Origin: Pseudomonas fontis
GTDB taxonomy: Bacteria; Pseudomonadota; Gammaproteobacteria; Pseudomonadales; Pseudomonadaceae
Direction: 5' to 3'
Assembly: GCF_028656955.1 (NCBI RefSeq)
Contig: NZ_JAMDGY010000006.1
Coordinates: 1-59,865 of the forward strand
Length of the DNA: 59,865 nucleotides
A program made the position numbers and the translations under genes. The notes beneath the pieces are model-generated. The model worked only from the letters and a program-made list of their open reading frames with translations, was not told the origin of the DNA and did no database searches. The first letter of the stretch is position 1; each line of letters begins with the position of its first letter. Of the stretch, positions 19,989 through 29,866 are shown piece after piece.

Positions 19989-20840
19989 ATGCAACGTTTT
20001 CTTAGCATCGCCCTGGCGCTGTGCATCGGCCTGACGATGAGCATCGACGCTAATGCCAAACGCTTCGGCGGTGGCAAGAGCTCGGGTGCCGCGCCAACTC
20101 ACCAGACCCGCCAGGCTACGCCTGCAACCCCAGGTGCCACCCCAACCGCTCCAGGCCGTGCGCCTGCCGCCAGCGGTGCCTCGAAGTGGCTCGGCCCGTT
20201 GGCCGGTATCGCCGCCGGTGGCCTGCTCGCCTCCATGTTCATGGGCGACGGCTTCCAGGGCATGCAGATCTTCGACATGCTGATCATGGCGGTTATCGCC
20301 TTCCTGATCTTCCGCTTCATCGCCGCCCGTCGCCGCAAGCAGCAGCCACAAATGGCCGCCGCCGGTGGTGCACCGATGCAGCGTGAAGCCTTCCAGCAGC
20401 CTGCCCAACCGTCGATCTTCGGTGGCTCCGCAGCCCCTGCTGCCAGCGCCCGCCCAGTGATCAACGCACCGGCCTGGTTCAACGAGCAAAGCTTCCTGGC
20501 TGCCGCCCGTAGCCACTTCCAGTCGCTGCAGCAGCACTGGGATGCCAACGAAATGGACAAGATCGAAGAGTTCGTTACCCCGCAAATGCTGCAGTTCCTG
20601 AAACAGGAACGCGCTGCACTGGGTGATGGCTTCCAGGCCACCTACATCGACGACCTGAACGTGCAGCTTGAAGGCGTTGATGATCGTAGCGACAAGACCA
20701 TGGCCACCCTGACCTTCACCGGTGTCTCGAAGACCTCGCGCTTCGACCAGGGCGAAGTGTTCAGCGAAAGCTGGAACATGGAGCGTGCTCCTGGCGAAAA
20801 CCAGCCTTGGCTGGTCGCCGGTATCCGCCAAAACGGCTGA
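19989..20840 (+). CDS. Exported Tim44-domain protein
   Basis: A 283-residue protein with a signal-like N-terminus (MQRFLSIALALCIGLTMS, then SIDANAKRFGGGK). A Gly/Ala/Pro/Thr-rich low-complexity stretch follows (residues about 25-70), then one or two membrane helices (WLGPLAGIAAGGLLASMF and IFDMLIMAVIAFLIFRF), then a Tim44-like domain (FLAAARSHFQSLQQHWDANE to the end). Bacterial Tim44-domain proteins are membrane-associated and of unknown precise role. A strong terminator follows. Confidence 0.85.
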   Translation: MQRFLSIALALCIGLTMSIDANAKRFGGGKSSGAAPTHQTRQATPATPGATPTAPGRAPAASGASKWLGPLAGIAAGGLLASMFMGDGFQGMQIFDMLIMAVIAFLIFRFIAARRRKQQPQMAAAGGAPMQREAFQQPAQPSIFGGSAAPAASARPVINAPAWFNEQSFLAAARSHFQSLQQHWDANEMDKIEEFVTPQMLQFLKQERAALGDGFQATYIDDLNVQLEGVDDRSDKTMATLTFTGVSKTSRFDQGEVFSESWNMERAPGENQPWLVAGIRQNG

Positions 20841-20862
20841 TCTTGAGGCATTGCACAAAAAA

Positions 20863-20889
20863 ACCCCGGGCCTGTCCCGGGGTTTTGCT
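20863..20889 (+). terminator. Rho-independent terminator after the Tim44-domain gene
   Basis: ACCCCGGG and CCCGGGGT form an 8-bp stem with a short loop, followed by TTTGCTTTT. An A tract on the other side would make it bidirectional. Confidence 0.9.
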
Positions 20890-20952
20890 TTTAGCGCAGT
20901 GCCCTACTAGGGTATAACGCGCAGCGTGTCGAAAAGGTTAGAGGATAGAACT

Positions 20953-21360
20953 GTGGAAGAAGTCATCGAGCAACTCCGTGAAGCCAACGAACCGGTCCCC
21001 GTGCCGCTCGAACTGCCTGATGAAGATCAGCTGGTCGAGGTCGAAGAAGAGTTGTTCATCAACATTCCGTTCGTCTTCAAGGAGTTCCTGCTCACGGTCA
21101 GCGATGTGGTCTATGGCACCCTTGAACCGGTCACCATCACCGACCCGCAGTCGCACACCTACCTGCCGGAGGTCGCTGCCAACGCCTGGGACGCCGGCGT
21201 GCCACGCGACCTGATCCCGATCTGCCAGGACGGTGACGACTACTACTGCGTCGAGGAAGACGGCACCGTGGTGCTGTGGTCCGCCGAAGAAGAACTGGTC
21301 ACCGAAGAAAGCTGGGAATCGGTATGGCACTGGGCCCGCGACGTCTGGCTGGAAAGCTGA
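20953..21360 (+). CDS. SMI1/KNR4-family protein
   Basis: A 135-residue acidic cytoplasmic protein. ELPDEDQLVEVEEELFINIP, FKEFLLTVSDVVYG, and the DDYYCVEEDGTVVLWSAEE block are characteristic of the SMI1/KNR4 (SUKH) superfamily. Many SUKH proteins are immunity proteins against toxins, but this stand-alone conserved form sits among housekeeping genes with no toxin nearby, so an immunity role is not supported. I chose the GTG start (MEEVIEQL...) because GAGGATAG sits 8 nt upstream; a longer frame begins at 20926. Confidence 0.82.
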   Translation: MEEVIEQLREANEPVPVPLELPDEDQLVEVEEELFINIPFVFKEFLLTVSDVVYGTLEPVTITDPQSHTYLPEVAANAWDAGVPRDLIPICQDGDDYYCVEEDGTVVLWSAEEELVTEESWESVWHWARDVWLES

Positions 21361-21412
21361 TCGGGCACAGCACGACAAAATGATAGCTCCTAGCCATCAT
21401 TGTTCGTAGAAT

Positions 21413-21434
21413 CGCCGTGCATTCCTGCACGGCG
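21413..21434. terminator. Hairpin between convergent genes
   Basis: CGCCGTGCA-TTCC-TGCACGGCG forms a perfect 9-bp stem with a tetraloop between the converging SMI1-like and antiporter genes. No clear T tract follows, so termination is likely but not certain. Confidence 0.55.
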
Positions 21435-21494
21435 ACGTCGCTACCGCTCCATCCCCTCGGACATACGACCCGCTCGTGCAGGAGCGCATCACCC

Positions 21495-23255
21495 TCAGTG
21501 GTGATGCTCCTTCTGGTTGTCCAGCGTCTCCAGCAAAGCGATCTGCATGCGCGTGTGCACCCGCACGAACCAGCGCCAGAGCAACGCCACCACACCCGCC
21601 GCCACCACCGCGATCACCAGCAGCAGCTCGTTGGTCGGCAGGATGCTCGCCGACAACGCCGACAGCAGCAGGAAAATCACCAGCAGCGACAACAGCGGGA
21701 TCACCTCGGCGATCACCCGCCTCAGCCGCTGGGTATGCCGCCCGGCCATCTCCGGCTTGACCCCCATCTCCGCCAGCAGCATCGACAGGGCCTTGAGCTT
21801 GCGATACGCGGCAATCAGGAAGGGCAGCGACAGCAACAGCGCCGCGCCCCAGATCAGCGCCTTCTGCTGGGCGACGTCGCTGATCCATTCGCTCAGGTAG
21901 GTGCCGATGCGCGCGGCGAAATAGCCACCGCTGAAGAAGATCGCCACCACCAAGGCCAGGTTGACCCCCACTTGCAGCAGGATCCGCCGGATCATCGAGG
22001 CCAGCATGGCGCTCTCGCCTTGCGGCTGGATGCTGCGCAACCACTCTCCGTACAGCGACAGCACACGCGCCAGGCGCCCGGGCACGACCTTGGCCAGCTT
22101 GAGTGACAGCGGGTCGGCCGCACGAATCAGGTAGGGGGTCAGTAGCGTGGTGATCGCCGAAACGGCCACGGCCACCGGGTAAAGGAAGGTACTGGTGACC
22201 TGCAGGGTCATGCCCAGTGCCGCGATGATGAAGGAAAACTCGCCAATCTGTGAAAGGCCCATCCCGACCCGCAGCGAGGTACGCCCGTCATTGCCGGCGA
22301 TAAAGGCGCCGAGGCCGCAGGAGATCATCTTGCCGAGCACCACGGCGATGGTGATGACCACGATCGGCCAGGCATATTCGAGCAGCACGCTCGGGTCGAT
22401 CATCAAGCCGATGGCGACGAAGAAGATCGCACTGAACAAGTCGCGCACCGGCTCGATCAGCCGCTCGATCTTCAGCAACTGGCGCGACTCGGCCATGATC
22501 GCGCCGATCAGGAAGGCGCCCAGGACCATGCTGTATTCCAGTTTGACCACTAGCAGGCAGAAGCCGAAGCACAGGCCCAGCACGGTGATCAGCAGCATCT
22601 CGTTGCTTTCGAATTTCGCCACGTAGGCCAGCAGCCGTGGCACCAGCAGGATGCCGATGACCAGCGCAACGATCATGAACAGCGACAGCTTGCCGACGGT
22701 GGAGAACACTTCGCCGGAGCTGACCGAGCCGCTGACGGCAATGCCCGAGAGCAAGGCAATGATGCCGATGCCGAGAATATCCTCGACGATCAGCACGCCG
22801 AAGATCAGCTGGGCGAAACGCTCGTTCTTCATTTTCAGGTCATTGAGCGCCTTGACGATGATGGTGGTCGAGGAGATCGCCAGGATCGCGCCGAGGAACA
22901 GCGAGTCCATGGTGCTCCATTCGAACCAGCGGCCGATCTCGAAACCAATCCAGATCATCAGGACGATTTCCAGGAACGCCGCGATGAACGCCGTGGCCCC
23001 GACCTTGAACAGCTTGCGCAGGCTGAACTCCAGGCCCAGGCAGAACATCAGGAAGATCACCCCCAGCTCAGCGAGGGTCTTGATCGTGTCTTCGTCGTGG
23101 ATCAGGCCGAAAGGCGGGGTGTGCGGGCCGATGATGAAGCCGGCAAGGATGTAGCCCAGCACCACGGGCTGCTTGAAGCGATGAAAGAGGATGGTCACCA
23201 CACCGGCAATGAGCATGATCACCGCCAGGTCCTGAATAAAACTGATGGCATGCAT
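21495..23255 (-). CDS. CPA2-family cation:proton antiporter (YbaL/KefB-like)
   Basis: A 586-residue membrane protein with about a dozen hydrophobic helices in the first ~400 residues. Family landmarks are FKQPVVLGYILAGFIIGPHT, LGVIFLMFCLGLEFSLRKL, ILAISSTTIIVKALNDL and FVAIGLMIDPSVL. Monovalent cation:proton antiporters of the CPA2 family export K+ or Na+ in exchange for H+. Unlike KefB/C or YbaL, I see no TrkA-N nucleotide-binding domain at the C-terminus; instead there are further hydrophobic helices. The start giving MHAISFIQDL has a near-perfect Shine-Dalgarno sequence (AAGGAGGT). The C-terminus ends in a His-rich tail (KEHHH). Confidence 0.9.
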   Translation of the reverse strand: MHAISFIQDLAVIMLIAGVVTILFHRFKQPVVLGYILAGFIIGPHTPPFGLIHDEDTIKTLAELGVIFLMFCLGLEFSLRKLFKVGATAFIAAFLEIVLMIWIGFEIGRWFEWSTMDSLFLGAILAISSTTIIVKALNDLKMKNERFAQLIFGVLIVEDILGIGIIALLSGIAVSGSVSSGEVFSTVGKLSLFMIVALVIGILLVPRLLAYVAKFESNEMLLITVLGLCFGFCLLVVKLEYSMVLGAFLIGAIMAESRQLLKIERLIEPVRDLFSAIFFVAIGLMIDPSVLLEYAWPIVVITIAVVLGKMISCGLGAFIAGNDGRTSLRVGMGLSQIGEFSFIIAALGMTLQVTSTFLYPVAVAVSAITTLLTPYLIRAADPLSLKLAKVVPGRLARVLSLYGEWLRSIQPQGESAMLASMIRRILLQVGVNLALVVAIFFSGGYFAARIGTYLSEWISDVAQQKALIWGAALLLSLPFLIAAYRKLKALSMLLAEMGVKPEMAGRHTQRLRRVIAEVIPLLSLLVIFLLLSALSASILPTNELLLVIAVVAAGVVALLWRWFVRVHTRMQIALLETLDNQKEHHH

Positions 23256-23577
23256 GGTGTGTACCTCCTTGTGTCGCGACAAAGAACGAACCGCCACTCA
23301 GCAGAAATCGTGCTGGTTGAACGGCAGGTGATTAGTCTTTCACTATTGGCAGCCCACATTGCATGGGTGCCCCGAGGTTAACACCGTCACCTCTGGCGAA
23401 AAGGCGGTGCAATATGTAGAAACAGATCGACCATTTCGACGCCAGGAATGGCATGAAGGGCGTGACGGCAATGCCGCCGTCAGCGTCCCGTTTCTTAGGA
23501 TGGGAATCCCACAGGGGGAAAGAAGCGTGAATACCAGTCGCCACCCCGCCTCAGCGCAATTTTACCGTGAGCACACT
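23256..23577. other. Divergent intergenic region, antiporter / thioesterase
   Basis: This 322-nt gap holds the antiporter's ribosome binding site at one end, a GACGGC-N6-GCCGTC hairpin near 23470, and presumably both promoters. I see no convincing gene in it: the thioesterase frame stays open from 23359 but the extra residues show no family similarity. Confidence 0.5.
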
Positions 23578-24063
23578 ATGGAACCTGGAAACGCCCAGCT
23601 GTCGATGACCGTCCTGATGACCCCGGACATGGCCAACTTTTCTGGCAACGTACATGGCGGCACCCTGCTCAAGTATTTGGATGAAGTGGCGTATGCCTGC
23701 GCCAGCCGCTATGCCGGCCGTTATGTGGTGACCCTGTCGGTGGACCAGGTGGTGTTCCGCGAGCCGGTGCATGTCGGCGAGCTGGTGACCTTCCTGGCAT
23801 CGGTCAACTACACCGGCAATACCTCGATGGAAGTGGGTATCAAGGTTGTCACCGAGAACATCCGCGAGCGTTCGGTGCGACACAGCAACAGCTGCTTCTT
23901 CACCATGGTTGCCGTCGACGACGATCGCAAGCCAGTGGCCGTACCGCCGCGCCAGCCGGAAAGCAGCGAAGAAAAACGCCGCTTCCTGCAAGGCAAGCAG
24001 CGTCGGCAGATCCGTCAGGAACTGGAAAAGCGCTACCAGGAGCTCAAGGCCGACGCGATCTAA
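23578..24063 (+). CDS. Acyl-CoA thioesterase, hotdog fold (YciA-like)
   Basis: A 161-residue hotdog-fold thioesterase. [26 protein letters not shown] carries the catalytic region (the Asn/His-Gly-Gly of GNVHGG and the Asp of LDE), followed by [20 protein letters not shown]. The charged C-terminal tail ([20 protein letters not shown]) is longer than the minimal fold. It hydrolyses acyl-CoA to free acid and CoA in the cytoplasm. I took the ATG giving [10 protein letters not shown]. Its stop overlaps the convergent pdxY stop by 4 nt. Confidence 0.9.
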   Translation: MEPGNAQLSMTVLMTPDMANFSGNVHGGTLLKYLDEVAYACASRYAGRYVVTLSVDQVVFREPVHVGELVTFLASVNYTGNTSMEVGIKVVTENIRERSVRHSNSCFFTMVAVDDDRKPVAVPPRQPESSEEKRRFLQGKQRRQIRQELEKRYQELKADAI

Positions 24064-24932
24064 ACGGCCAGGCGCTGCGCCTCGAAGCGTACGCGGGGGT
24101 GCACGATGCGGTCCTGGGCGCGCACCAGCTCCAGCTCATAGCTGCTGCATGCCTGGGTTTCCAGCAACACTTCGTGTACCGCCGAGGCGGTGAACTCGAA
24201 CGCTGCAACCCAGTCGTCTCCCAATAGCAGCCGGGCCAGGAACAGCCCGGCAGTCAGGTCGCCCACCCCCACCGGCTGGCGCGGGAAGGCCAACAGCGGC
24301 CGGCGCAGGTGCCAGCTGCCTTCGGCCGTCACCAGCAGCATCTCGAAGTCTTCGGGTTTGCGCCCAGGGTAGGCCAGGTGCTTGACCAGCACCGCCTTCG
24401 GGCCGCGCTCCAGCAGGGCGCGGGCCATGCCGACACAGTCTTCCAGCGAGTCGGCGCGACGGCCCGAGAAACTGTCCAGCTCCAGTTGATTCGGGCACAG
24501 CACGTCGGCGACCGCAGCGGCTTCCTGCAACAGGAAGTCACTGACTTCGGCTGGCACGATGCAGCCCTTTTCCGGGTGCCCCATGACCGGGTCGCACAGG
24601 TACAACGCCTTGGGGTTTACTGCCTTGATGCGTGCCACACCACTGAGAATCGCCCGCCCCTGGGCCGCACTGCCCAGGTAGCCGGACAACACCGCATCGC
24701 AATTGCCCAGCTCACCGATCGTCGCAATCCCGTCGACCAGTGCCGGAATTTGCTCTGGCGCAAGCACTTCCCCTGTCCACTGGCCATACTGAGTGTGGTT
24801 GGAGAACTGAACGGTATTCAGCGGCCAGACATTGACCCCGACCCGCTGCATGGGGAACACCGCGGCACTGTTGCCGGCGTGGCCAAAAACCACATGGGAC
24901 TGGATAGCAAGCAGATGCGGTGTACGTTTCAT
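24060..24932 (-). CDS. pdxY: Pyridoxal kinase
   Basis: A 290-residue ribokinase-fold vitamin B6 kinase. [27 protein letters not shown] is the PdxY/PdxK N-terminus, [17 protein letters not shown] and [12 protein letters not shown] are the ATP/substrate segments, and [15 protein letters not shown] contains the catalytic GxGD. It phosphorylates pyridoxal to PLP in salvage. The ATG ([12 protein letters not shown]) was chosen over an upstream in-frame ATG. It could supply the PLP sensed by MocR-type regulators such as the one at 3.4-4.9 kb, but no direct link is visible. Confidence 0.94.
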   Translation of the reverse strand: MKRTPHLLAIQSHVVFGHAGNSAAVFPMQRVGVNVWPLNTVQFSNHTQYGQWTGEVLAPEQIPALVDGIATIGELGNCDAVLSGYLGSAAQGRAILSGVARIKAVNPKALYLCDPVMGHPEKGCIVPAEVSDFLLQEAAAVADVLCPNQLELDSFSGRRADSLEDCVGMARALLERGPKAVLVKHLAYPGRKPEDFEMLLVTAEGSWHLRRPLLAFPRQPVGVGDLTAGLFLARLLLGDDWVAAFEFTASAVHEVLLETQACSSYELELVRAQDRIVHPRVRFEAQRLAV

Positions 24933-25052
24933 GCAGGACTTCCAAAGCGGACGAATGTAAAAACCAGGCGCGCAGTATGGCGCCAAATAGCATCTGTACG
25001 ACAGACCGAAACGGCAGTTAAGCTGGGCCTATCTCGTTGGAGCAACTAGTAG

Positions 25053-25445
25053 ATGTTAACCCTCGAAAATATTCTGGTGCTGATGCTGCTGGCCACGGCG
25101 GGCGCCTGGCTGTGGCATAACCACGGGCTGCGGGAAAAGGCCCTGGAGCGGGTCAAGCAGCATTGCGCGAAGCTCGACCTGGAGCTGCTGGACGGCAACG
25201 TGGCGCTCAAGCGCATCGGCTTTGTACGCGATGCCAATGGCCGCAAGCGTCTGGCCCGTGTGTATAACTTTGAGTTCACGGTGACCGGTGAGCAACGCCA
25301 TCCCGGCACAGTTACCCAGTTCGGCCCACACACCATGCAGATCGAGCTGGCGCCCTACCCGTTCGAGATCAAGCCACCGCCGCCTGGGGACAACGTGATC
25401 GAGATGAACCAGTGGCGCGAGCAGCACAACCGCTGGCGCAACTGA
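25053..25445 (+). CDS. DUF3301-family single-pass membrane protein
   Basis: A 130-residue protein with one N-terminal membrane helix (ILVLMLLATAGAWLWH). Its helix-then-HGLREKALERVKQHC arrangement and RVYNFEFTVTGEQRHPG strand are typical of DUF3301. The family is widespread in gammaproteobacteria without a known function. It lies between pdxY and the COG0523 genes and appears monocistronic. It is divergent from pdxY with 120 nt between the starts. Confidence 0.85.
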   Translation: MLTLENILVLMLLATAGAWLWHNHGLREKALERVKQHCAKLDLELLDGNVALKRIGFVRDANGRKRLARVYNFEFTVTGEQRHPGTVTQFGPHTMQIELAPYPFEIKPPPPGDNVIEMNQWREQHNRWRN

Positions 25446-25471
25446 GTTATCCACAGCCCGGCAAGCTTGTC

Positions 25472-25559
25472 GCCGCTACCGATAGGCTGCGCTCGCCTGC
25501 AGAGCAGGCGCCGCCTTTGGGAGCCCTCATGGGCTCCAGCGCAGCCTGACGGCAGCGGC
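25472..25559. repeat. Second-type REP/BIME element with nested hairpins
   Basis: GCCGCTACCGATAGGCTGCGCT (22 nt, given in two parts: GCCGCTACCGA and TAGGCTGCGCT) at 25472-25493 pairs imperfectly with 25538-25559. Two smaller hairpins, GCCTGCAGAGCAGGC and GGAGCCC-TCAT-GGGCTCC, lie between the arms. The sequence family (GCCGCTGCC...GGCTGCG) differs from the TGTGGGAGC REPs elsewhere here. It abuts the stop of the minus-strand COG0523 gene. Confidence 0.75.
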
Positions 25560-26536
25560 TACACCCTGCAGCCAAGCATGCCCGCTTCCAGCACAGCCAC
25601 TTCCTGCGCCTGTGCAAAAATCAGCTCGATGCGCGAATCCTTGCGCCATTCGCTAGACCGCCATTCCAGCCCCTGCCCTTCGACAGCATTCGCCGAAAAC
25701 CACCCCTTCGCGCTGTGGATAACCATCTTTGCCCGCCGCCACTCAAGGCCTTCAAGAAATGCCTGCAAGCGTGCCCGGTCCAGTGGCTGGGCGGGATGCC
25801 ATTGCCAGCCGATGCTCCAGGCGTCAGCCAATTGTTGATGCACACACAGCGGGCGCGATGGATCTGTCCACAGGGCCAGGCTGGGCGCCGCGCTATTCGG
25901 TAGCACAAGTTTATCCACAATCGACTTTTCCACAGGCCCCTGCCCGTTGCCGGGCAACCGGTCCAGTGGCAGGTAACCCTGCTCCGTCCAGAACAGCGGC
26001 ACATCCGGGAATTGTTTGCTTATCCACAGGCGTTTTTCGCTGTCCACAGGGTCGGCCTTGTTCAACACCAGCAAACCCGCGTGGCTCAAGGCTTGCGCTT
26101 GCGCCGCAGGCAGGGGGATGCCGGCAGCCAATGCCTGAGCATCCAGCACCAGCACTGCGGGCTGCACCGACAACACCCCCTGCCACGGCGCCTGGGCCAA
26201 CTGTGCCAGCAGTTGCGCTGGATGCCCCAGGCCAGAGGGCTCGATAAACAGCCGATCAGGCCGAGCCTTGCGCAACAGACGCCCAAGGCCGACCTGAAAC
26301 GGCGCGCCGTTCACGCAACACAGGCAGCCACCCGCCACCTCGCCCATCGCGACACCCTGGTCGTCGGTACTGAGCAATGCGGCATCCAGGCCGATCTGGC
26401 CGAACTCATTGATCAGCACCGCCCAACGCTCACCCACAGGGCGCTGGGCGAGCAACTGGCGGATCAGGCTGGTCTTGCCGGCACCGAGCGGGCCGGCAAT
26501 CAGATGCGTGGGGATATGTTGCAGCATGGGGGCCAT
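25559..26536 (-). CDS. COG0523 (CobW/YjiA-family) metal-chaperone GTPase
   Basis: A 325-residue G3E-family GTPase. Walker A is GPLGAGKTSLI, the family metal motif CxCC is GGCLCCVN, Walker B is in LFIEPSGLGHP, and the guanine motif is LNKADP. The C-terminal CobW_C region is short. Such proteins insert or deliver metals, often zinc, using GTP. It lies 46 nt downstream of a second COG0523 gene and is probably in the same Zur-controlled transcript. The gene contains three perfect TTATCCACA words (25714, 25911, 26020). I took the ATG giving MAPMLQHIPT; the ATG giving MLQHIPT is a close alternative. Confidence 0.88.
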   Translation of the reverse strand: MAPMLQHIPTHLIAGPLGAGKTSLIRQLLAQRPVGERWAVLINEFGQIGLDAALLSTDDQGVAMGEVAGGCLCCVNGAPFQVGLGRLLRKARPDRLFIEPSGLGHPAQLLAQLAQAPWQGVLSVQPAVLVLDAQALAAGIPLPAAQAQALSHAGLLVLNKADPVDSEKRLWISKQFPDVPLFWTEQGYLPLDRLPGNGQGPVEKSIVDKLVLPNSAAPSLALWTDPSRPLCVHQQLADAWSIGWQWHPAQPLDRARLQAFLEGLEWRRAKMVIHSAKGWFSANAVEGQGLEWRSSEWRKDSRIELIFAQAQEVAVLEAGMLGCRV

Positions 26537-26582
26537 TTCGCCTGGAGGAGACGACACTATCCTCCAGTCCCAGGCCCTGCCG

Positions 26583-27791
<1,209 letters not shown>

Positions 27792-27836
27792 GAACAGTTC
27801 CTCATCAGGCGGCATTCGGGCGATGCTGTGGTTTTA

Positions 27837-27851
27837 TGTTATAGTATAACA
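27837..27851. promoter_or_regulatory. Zur-type operator
   Basis: TGTTATAGTATAACA is a perfect palindrome around a central G and matches the GTTATA-N-TATAAC core of proteobacterial Zur boxes. It lies between the COG0523 gene and the divergent secreted protein-folE2 pair, all plausible zinc-starvation genes. Confidence 0.88.
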
Positions 27852-27915
27852 ATACTGTTCAGCCAACCGGTTTTGCGCTTATCGATCGAAGGCGCACCAG
27901 AGCGTGAGAATCCTC

Positions 27916-28296
27916 ATGAAATTGCCACTGCCTTGGCTGTTGATGTTGCTGCTGTTTCCCGTTGCTGCGGCACACGCCATGCCTCGTGCACAACCTGCTG
28001 ACTGCACACGCAGCGCGCATCTGCTGGCGTGCAGTGACCGCGACGGCAATTACTACGGCGTACACACCCGCGGCAGCACGATTTATTTGCGTGGTTTTGA
28101 AGCGCAGGGCAAACGCTTCTGGGCGCAGACCAGCAGCCGCTACGGCCCGCTGACCTTCTACACCGGCGTCGCCAGCGATGGCGAAACCTGGGTCGGTTAC
28201 AGCCGCCGTGTTGGCTGGACAACCCTCAACCGCGTTTCCAGCTCCAGCGGCCAGCGCTTCGATCTGCGCTGCAATCGACTGGGCGGCTGCCAATGA
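27916..28296 (+). CDS. Small secreted protein in the Zur-controlled locus
   Basis: A 126-residue protein with a clear signal peptide (MKLPLPWLLMLLLFPVAAAHA). The mature part has four cysteines (DCTRSAHLLACSD early, RCNRLGGCQ at the very end), suggesting disulfides in the periplasm, and several Tyr/Gly strands (GNYYGVHTRGSTIYLRG). I do not recognise a functional family. It lies 65 nt after the Zur palindrome and 24 nt before folE2, so it is probably produced in zinc limitation. The GTG at 27904 is an alternative start. Confidence 0.75.
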   Translation: MKLPLPWLLMLLLFPVAAAHAMPRAQPADCTRSAHLLACSDRDGNYYGVHTRGSTIYLRGFEAQGKRFWAQTSSRYGPLTFYTGVASDGETWVGYSRRVGWTTLNRVSSSSGQRFDLRCNRLGGCQ

Positions 28297-28320
28297 CTTT
28301 TCTCTAGCGATGGTTTACCG

Positions 28321-29208
28321 ATGAGCGCCCTGACACTTCCCGATATCGCCGCACAACTCAGCCAGCAAGCCCTCCCGCTCGATTGGGTTGGCATGTGTGG
28401 CATCGCCGCGCCGCTGCACTTCGATGGACAGGTAATCCGGGCATCCGTGGATGCAGGCGTTAGCCTGGATGATGGCGAGTCCCGTGGCATACACATGTCT
28501 CGCCTGTACCTGGCGCTTGAGGCGTTCGAACATGAGCCGCTGTCGGCCGCGCTGCTTCGGCGTCTACTGGAACGCTTCCTCGACAGTCACCAGGGCTTGT
28601 CGGCCAGTGCATTTCTACGACTGCGATTCGATGTGATGCTTAAACGCAGCGCATTGGTCAGCGCATTGGCGGGCTGGAAGGCCTATCCGATTGAGCTGAA
28701 CGCGGAGCTGACTGACGGAGTGTTCCACGTGGAACTAAATGCGCAGGTGGACTACTCCTCCACCTGCCCATGCTCTGCCGCACTCGCCAGGCAATTGATT
28801 CAACAGCAATTTCTGACTGATTTCGGCAATCGCAGCTTGAGCCACGAAGCTGTCCTGAGCTGGCTCGGCAGCGCCCAGGGGATCCTCGCCACGCCGCACA
28901 GCCAACGCAGTACGGCGTACTTGCAGACCCGCTTGCACGCGGGCGTGGATGAATTGCCGGTGCGGGCGTTGATCGACCACGCCGAGTCTGCCCTGGGTAC
29001 CGCCGTGCAGACGGCAGTCAAACGCGCAGACGAACAAGCCTTCGCCTTGGCCAACGGCCAGAACCTGATGTTCTGTGAAGACGCTGCGCGCCGTTTGAAC
29101 CTTGCCCTGAAACGACTGCCCTGGATCGCCGGCTTCAACCTTCGCGTGGAACACGCCGAAAGCCTGCACGCCCATGACGCAGTCGCCCACAGCCAATGGC
29201 AATGGTGA
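28321..29208 (+). CDS. folE2: GTP cyclohydrolase I type B
   Basis: A 295-residue GCYH-IB enzyme making dihydroneopterin triphosphate, the first step of folate synthesis. WVGMCGIAAPLHF, SRGIHMSRLYLALEAF and the active-site cysteine segment STCPCSAALARQLI are diagnostic. Unlike zinc-dependent FolE, FolE2 can use other metals and is induced by zinc starvation through Zur. This agrees with the Zur palindrome upstream and the COG0523 genes opposite. It is close behind the small secreted protein and likely in one transcript. Confidence 0.94.
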   Translation: MSALTLPDIAAQLSQQALPLDWVGMCGIAAPLHFDGQVIRASVDAGVSLDDGESRGIHMSRLYLALEAFEHEPLSAALLRRLLERFLDSHQGLSASAFLRLRFDVMLKRSALVSALAGWKAYPIELNAELTDGVFHVELNAQVDYSSTCPCSAALARQLIQQQFLTDFGNRSLSHEAVLSWLGSAQGILATPHSQRSTAYLQTRLHAGVDELPVRALIDHAESALGTAVQTAVKRADEQAFALANGQNLMFCEDAARRLNLALKRLPWIAGFNLRVEHAESLHAHDAVAHSQWQW

Positions 29209-29211
29209 GCC

Positions 29212-29739
29212 TCAGGTTCGAGGTTTCACTGTGCCGCAGTCGTTGCCCAACCAAACAGCGCGCGTGTCCATGCTGCCCTTCTGCTGCACACCAGAGGCAT
29301 TGAAGGTGCCGTTGACCTGGGTGCGGAACTCCCGGTCACTGACAAAGGTGGCCTGACCGCTGCCTTGCGCTTTCGGGCAACTGAACTGGAATTTCCAGAC
29401 ATTGCCCGTGCGCTCGGTAATCTTCTGCGTGCAGCCCGACTGGGGGTCCTGCAAGGGGATGTCGTTGCTCTTCACTTGCTCCGGCGTCAGGCACGAGCGC
29501 ACACCCTTGCCCGCAACGGTAATGCCGTTCTTGGCCAGCCCGCCTTCAATCATCGCCCGCTGCTCGGGTGGCAGGTTCTTCAGTTGCTCGATCATGAAGC
29601 CCATGTCCGGCATTTGATTGCCATCGACCTGCATGTTGCTGGTGGTCAGTTCCCACAAACCTGGTTGCAGCATTTGCGCGTGCGCCCACGGGCTCGACAG
29701 ACCCAAGGCCAGTGCCAGCAGTGGCAGACGATTCTTCAT
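29212..29739 (-). CDS. Periplasmic DUF3617-family protein
   Basis: A 175-residue exported protein. The signal peptide is MKNRLPLLALALGLSSPWAHA, after which QMLQPGLWELTTSNMQVDG is the typical DUF3617 start. CLTPEQVKSND, SGCTQKITERTGNVWKFQFSC and GNDC provide four conserved cysteines. The family's function is unknown. GAGGAGCC precedes the ATG; a longer upstream frame has no similarity. It is convergent with folE2 (3 nt apart) and divergent from the cardiolipin synthase gene. Confidence 0.88.
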   Translation of the reverse strand: MKNRLPLLALALGLSSPWAHAQMLQPGLWELTTSNMQVDGNQMPDMGFMIEQLKNLPPEQRAMIEGGLAKNGITVAGKGVRSCLTPEQVKSNDIPLQDPQSGCTQKITERTGNVWKFQFSCPKAQGSGQATFVSDREFRTQVNGTFNASGVQQKGSMDTRAVWLGNDCGTVKPRT

Positions 29740-29866
29740 GTATGGCTCCTCGATACCCCGGCACCACGCCGGACTCTGGCTTAGACGCGATTTTGTGCTT
29801 TCGGTTGCAAGTGTAGGCGTGAACATGGTCTGTTAGCAGGGAGTGCCTTTGGACAGCAGGATGCGT

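Noticed and set aside
20953..21360. SMI1/KNR4-like gene as immunity protein of a polymorphic toxin
   Set aside because: No toxin, Rhs or secretion gene is nearby and the gene sits among housekeeping genes behind its own start signals.
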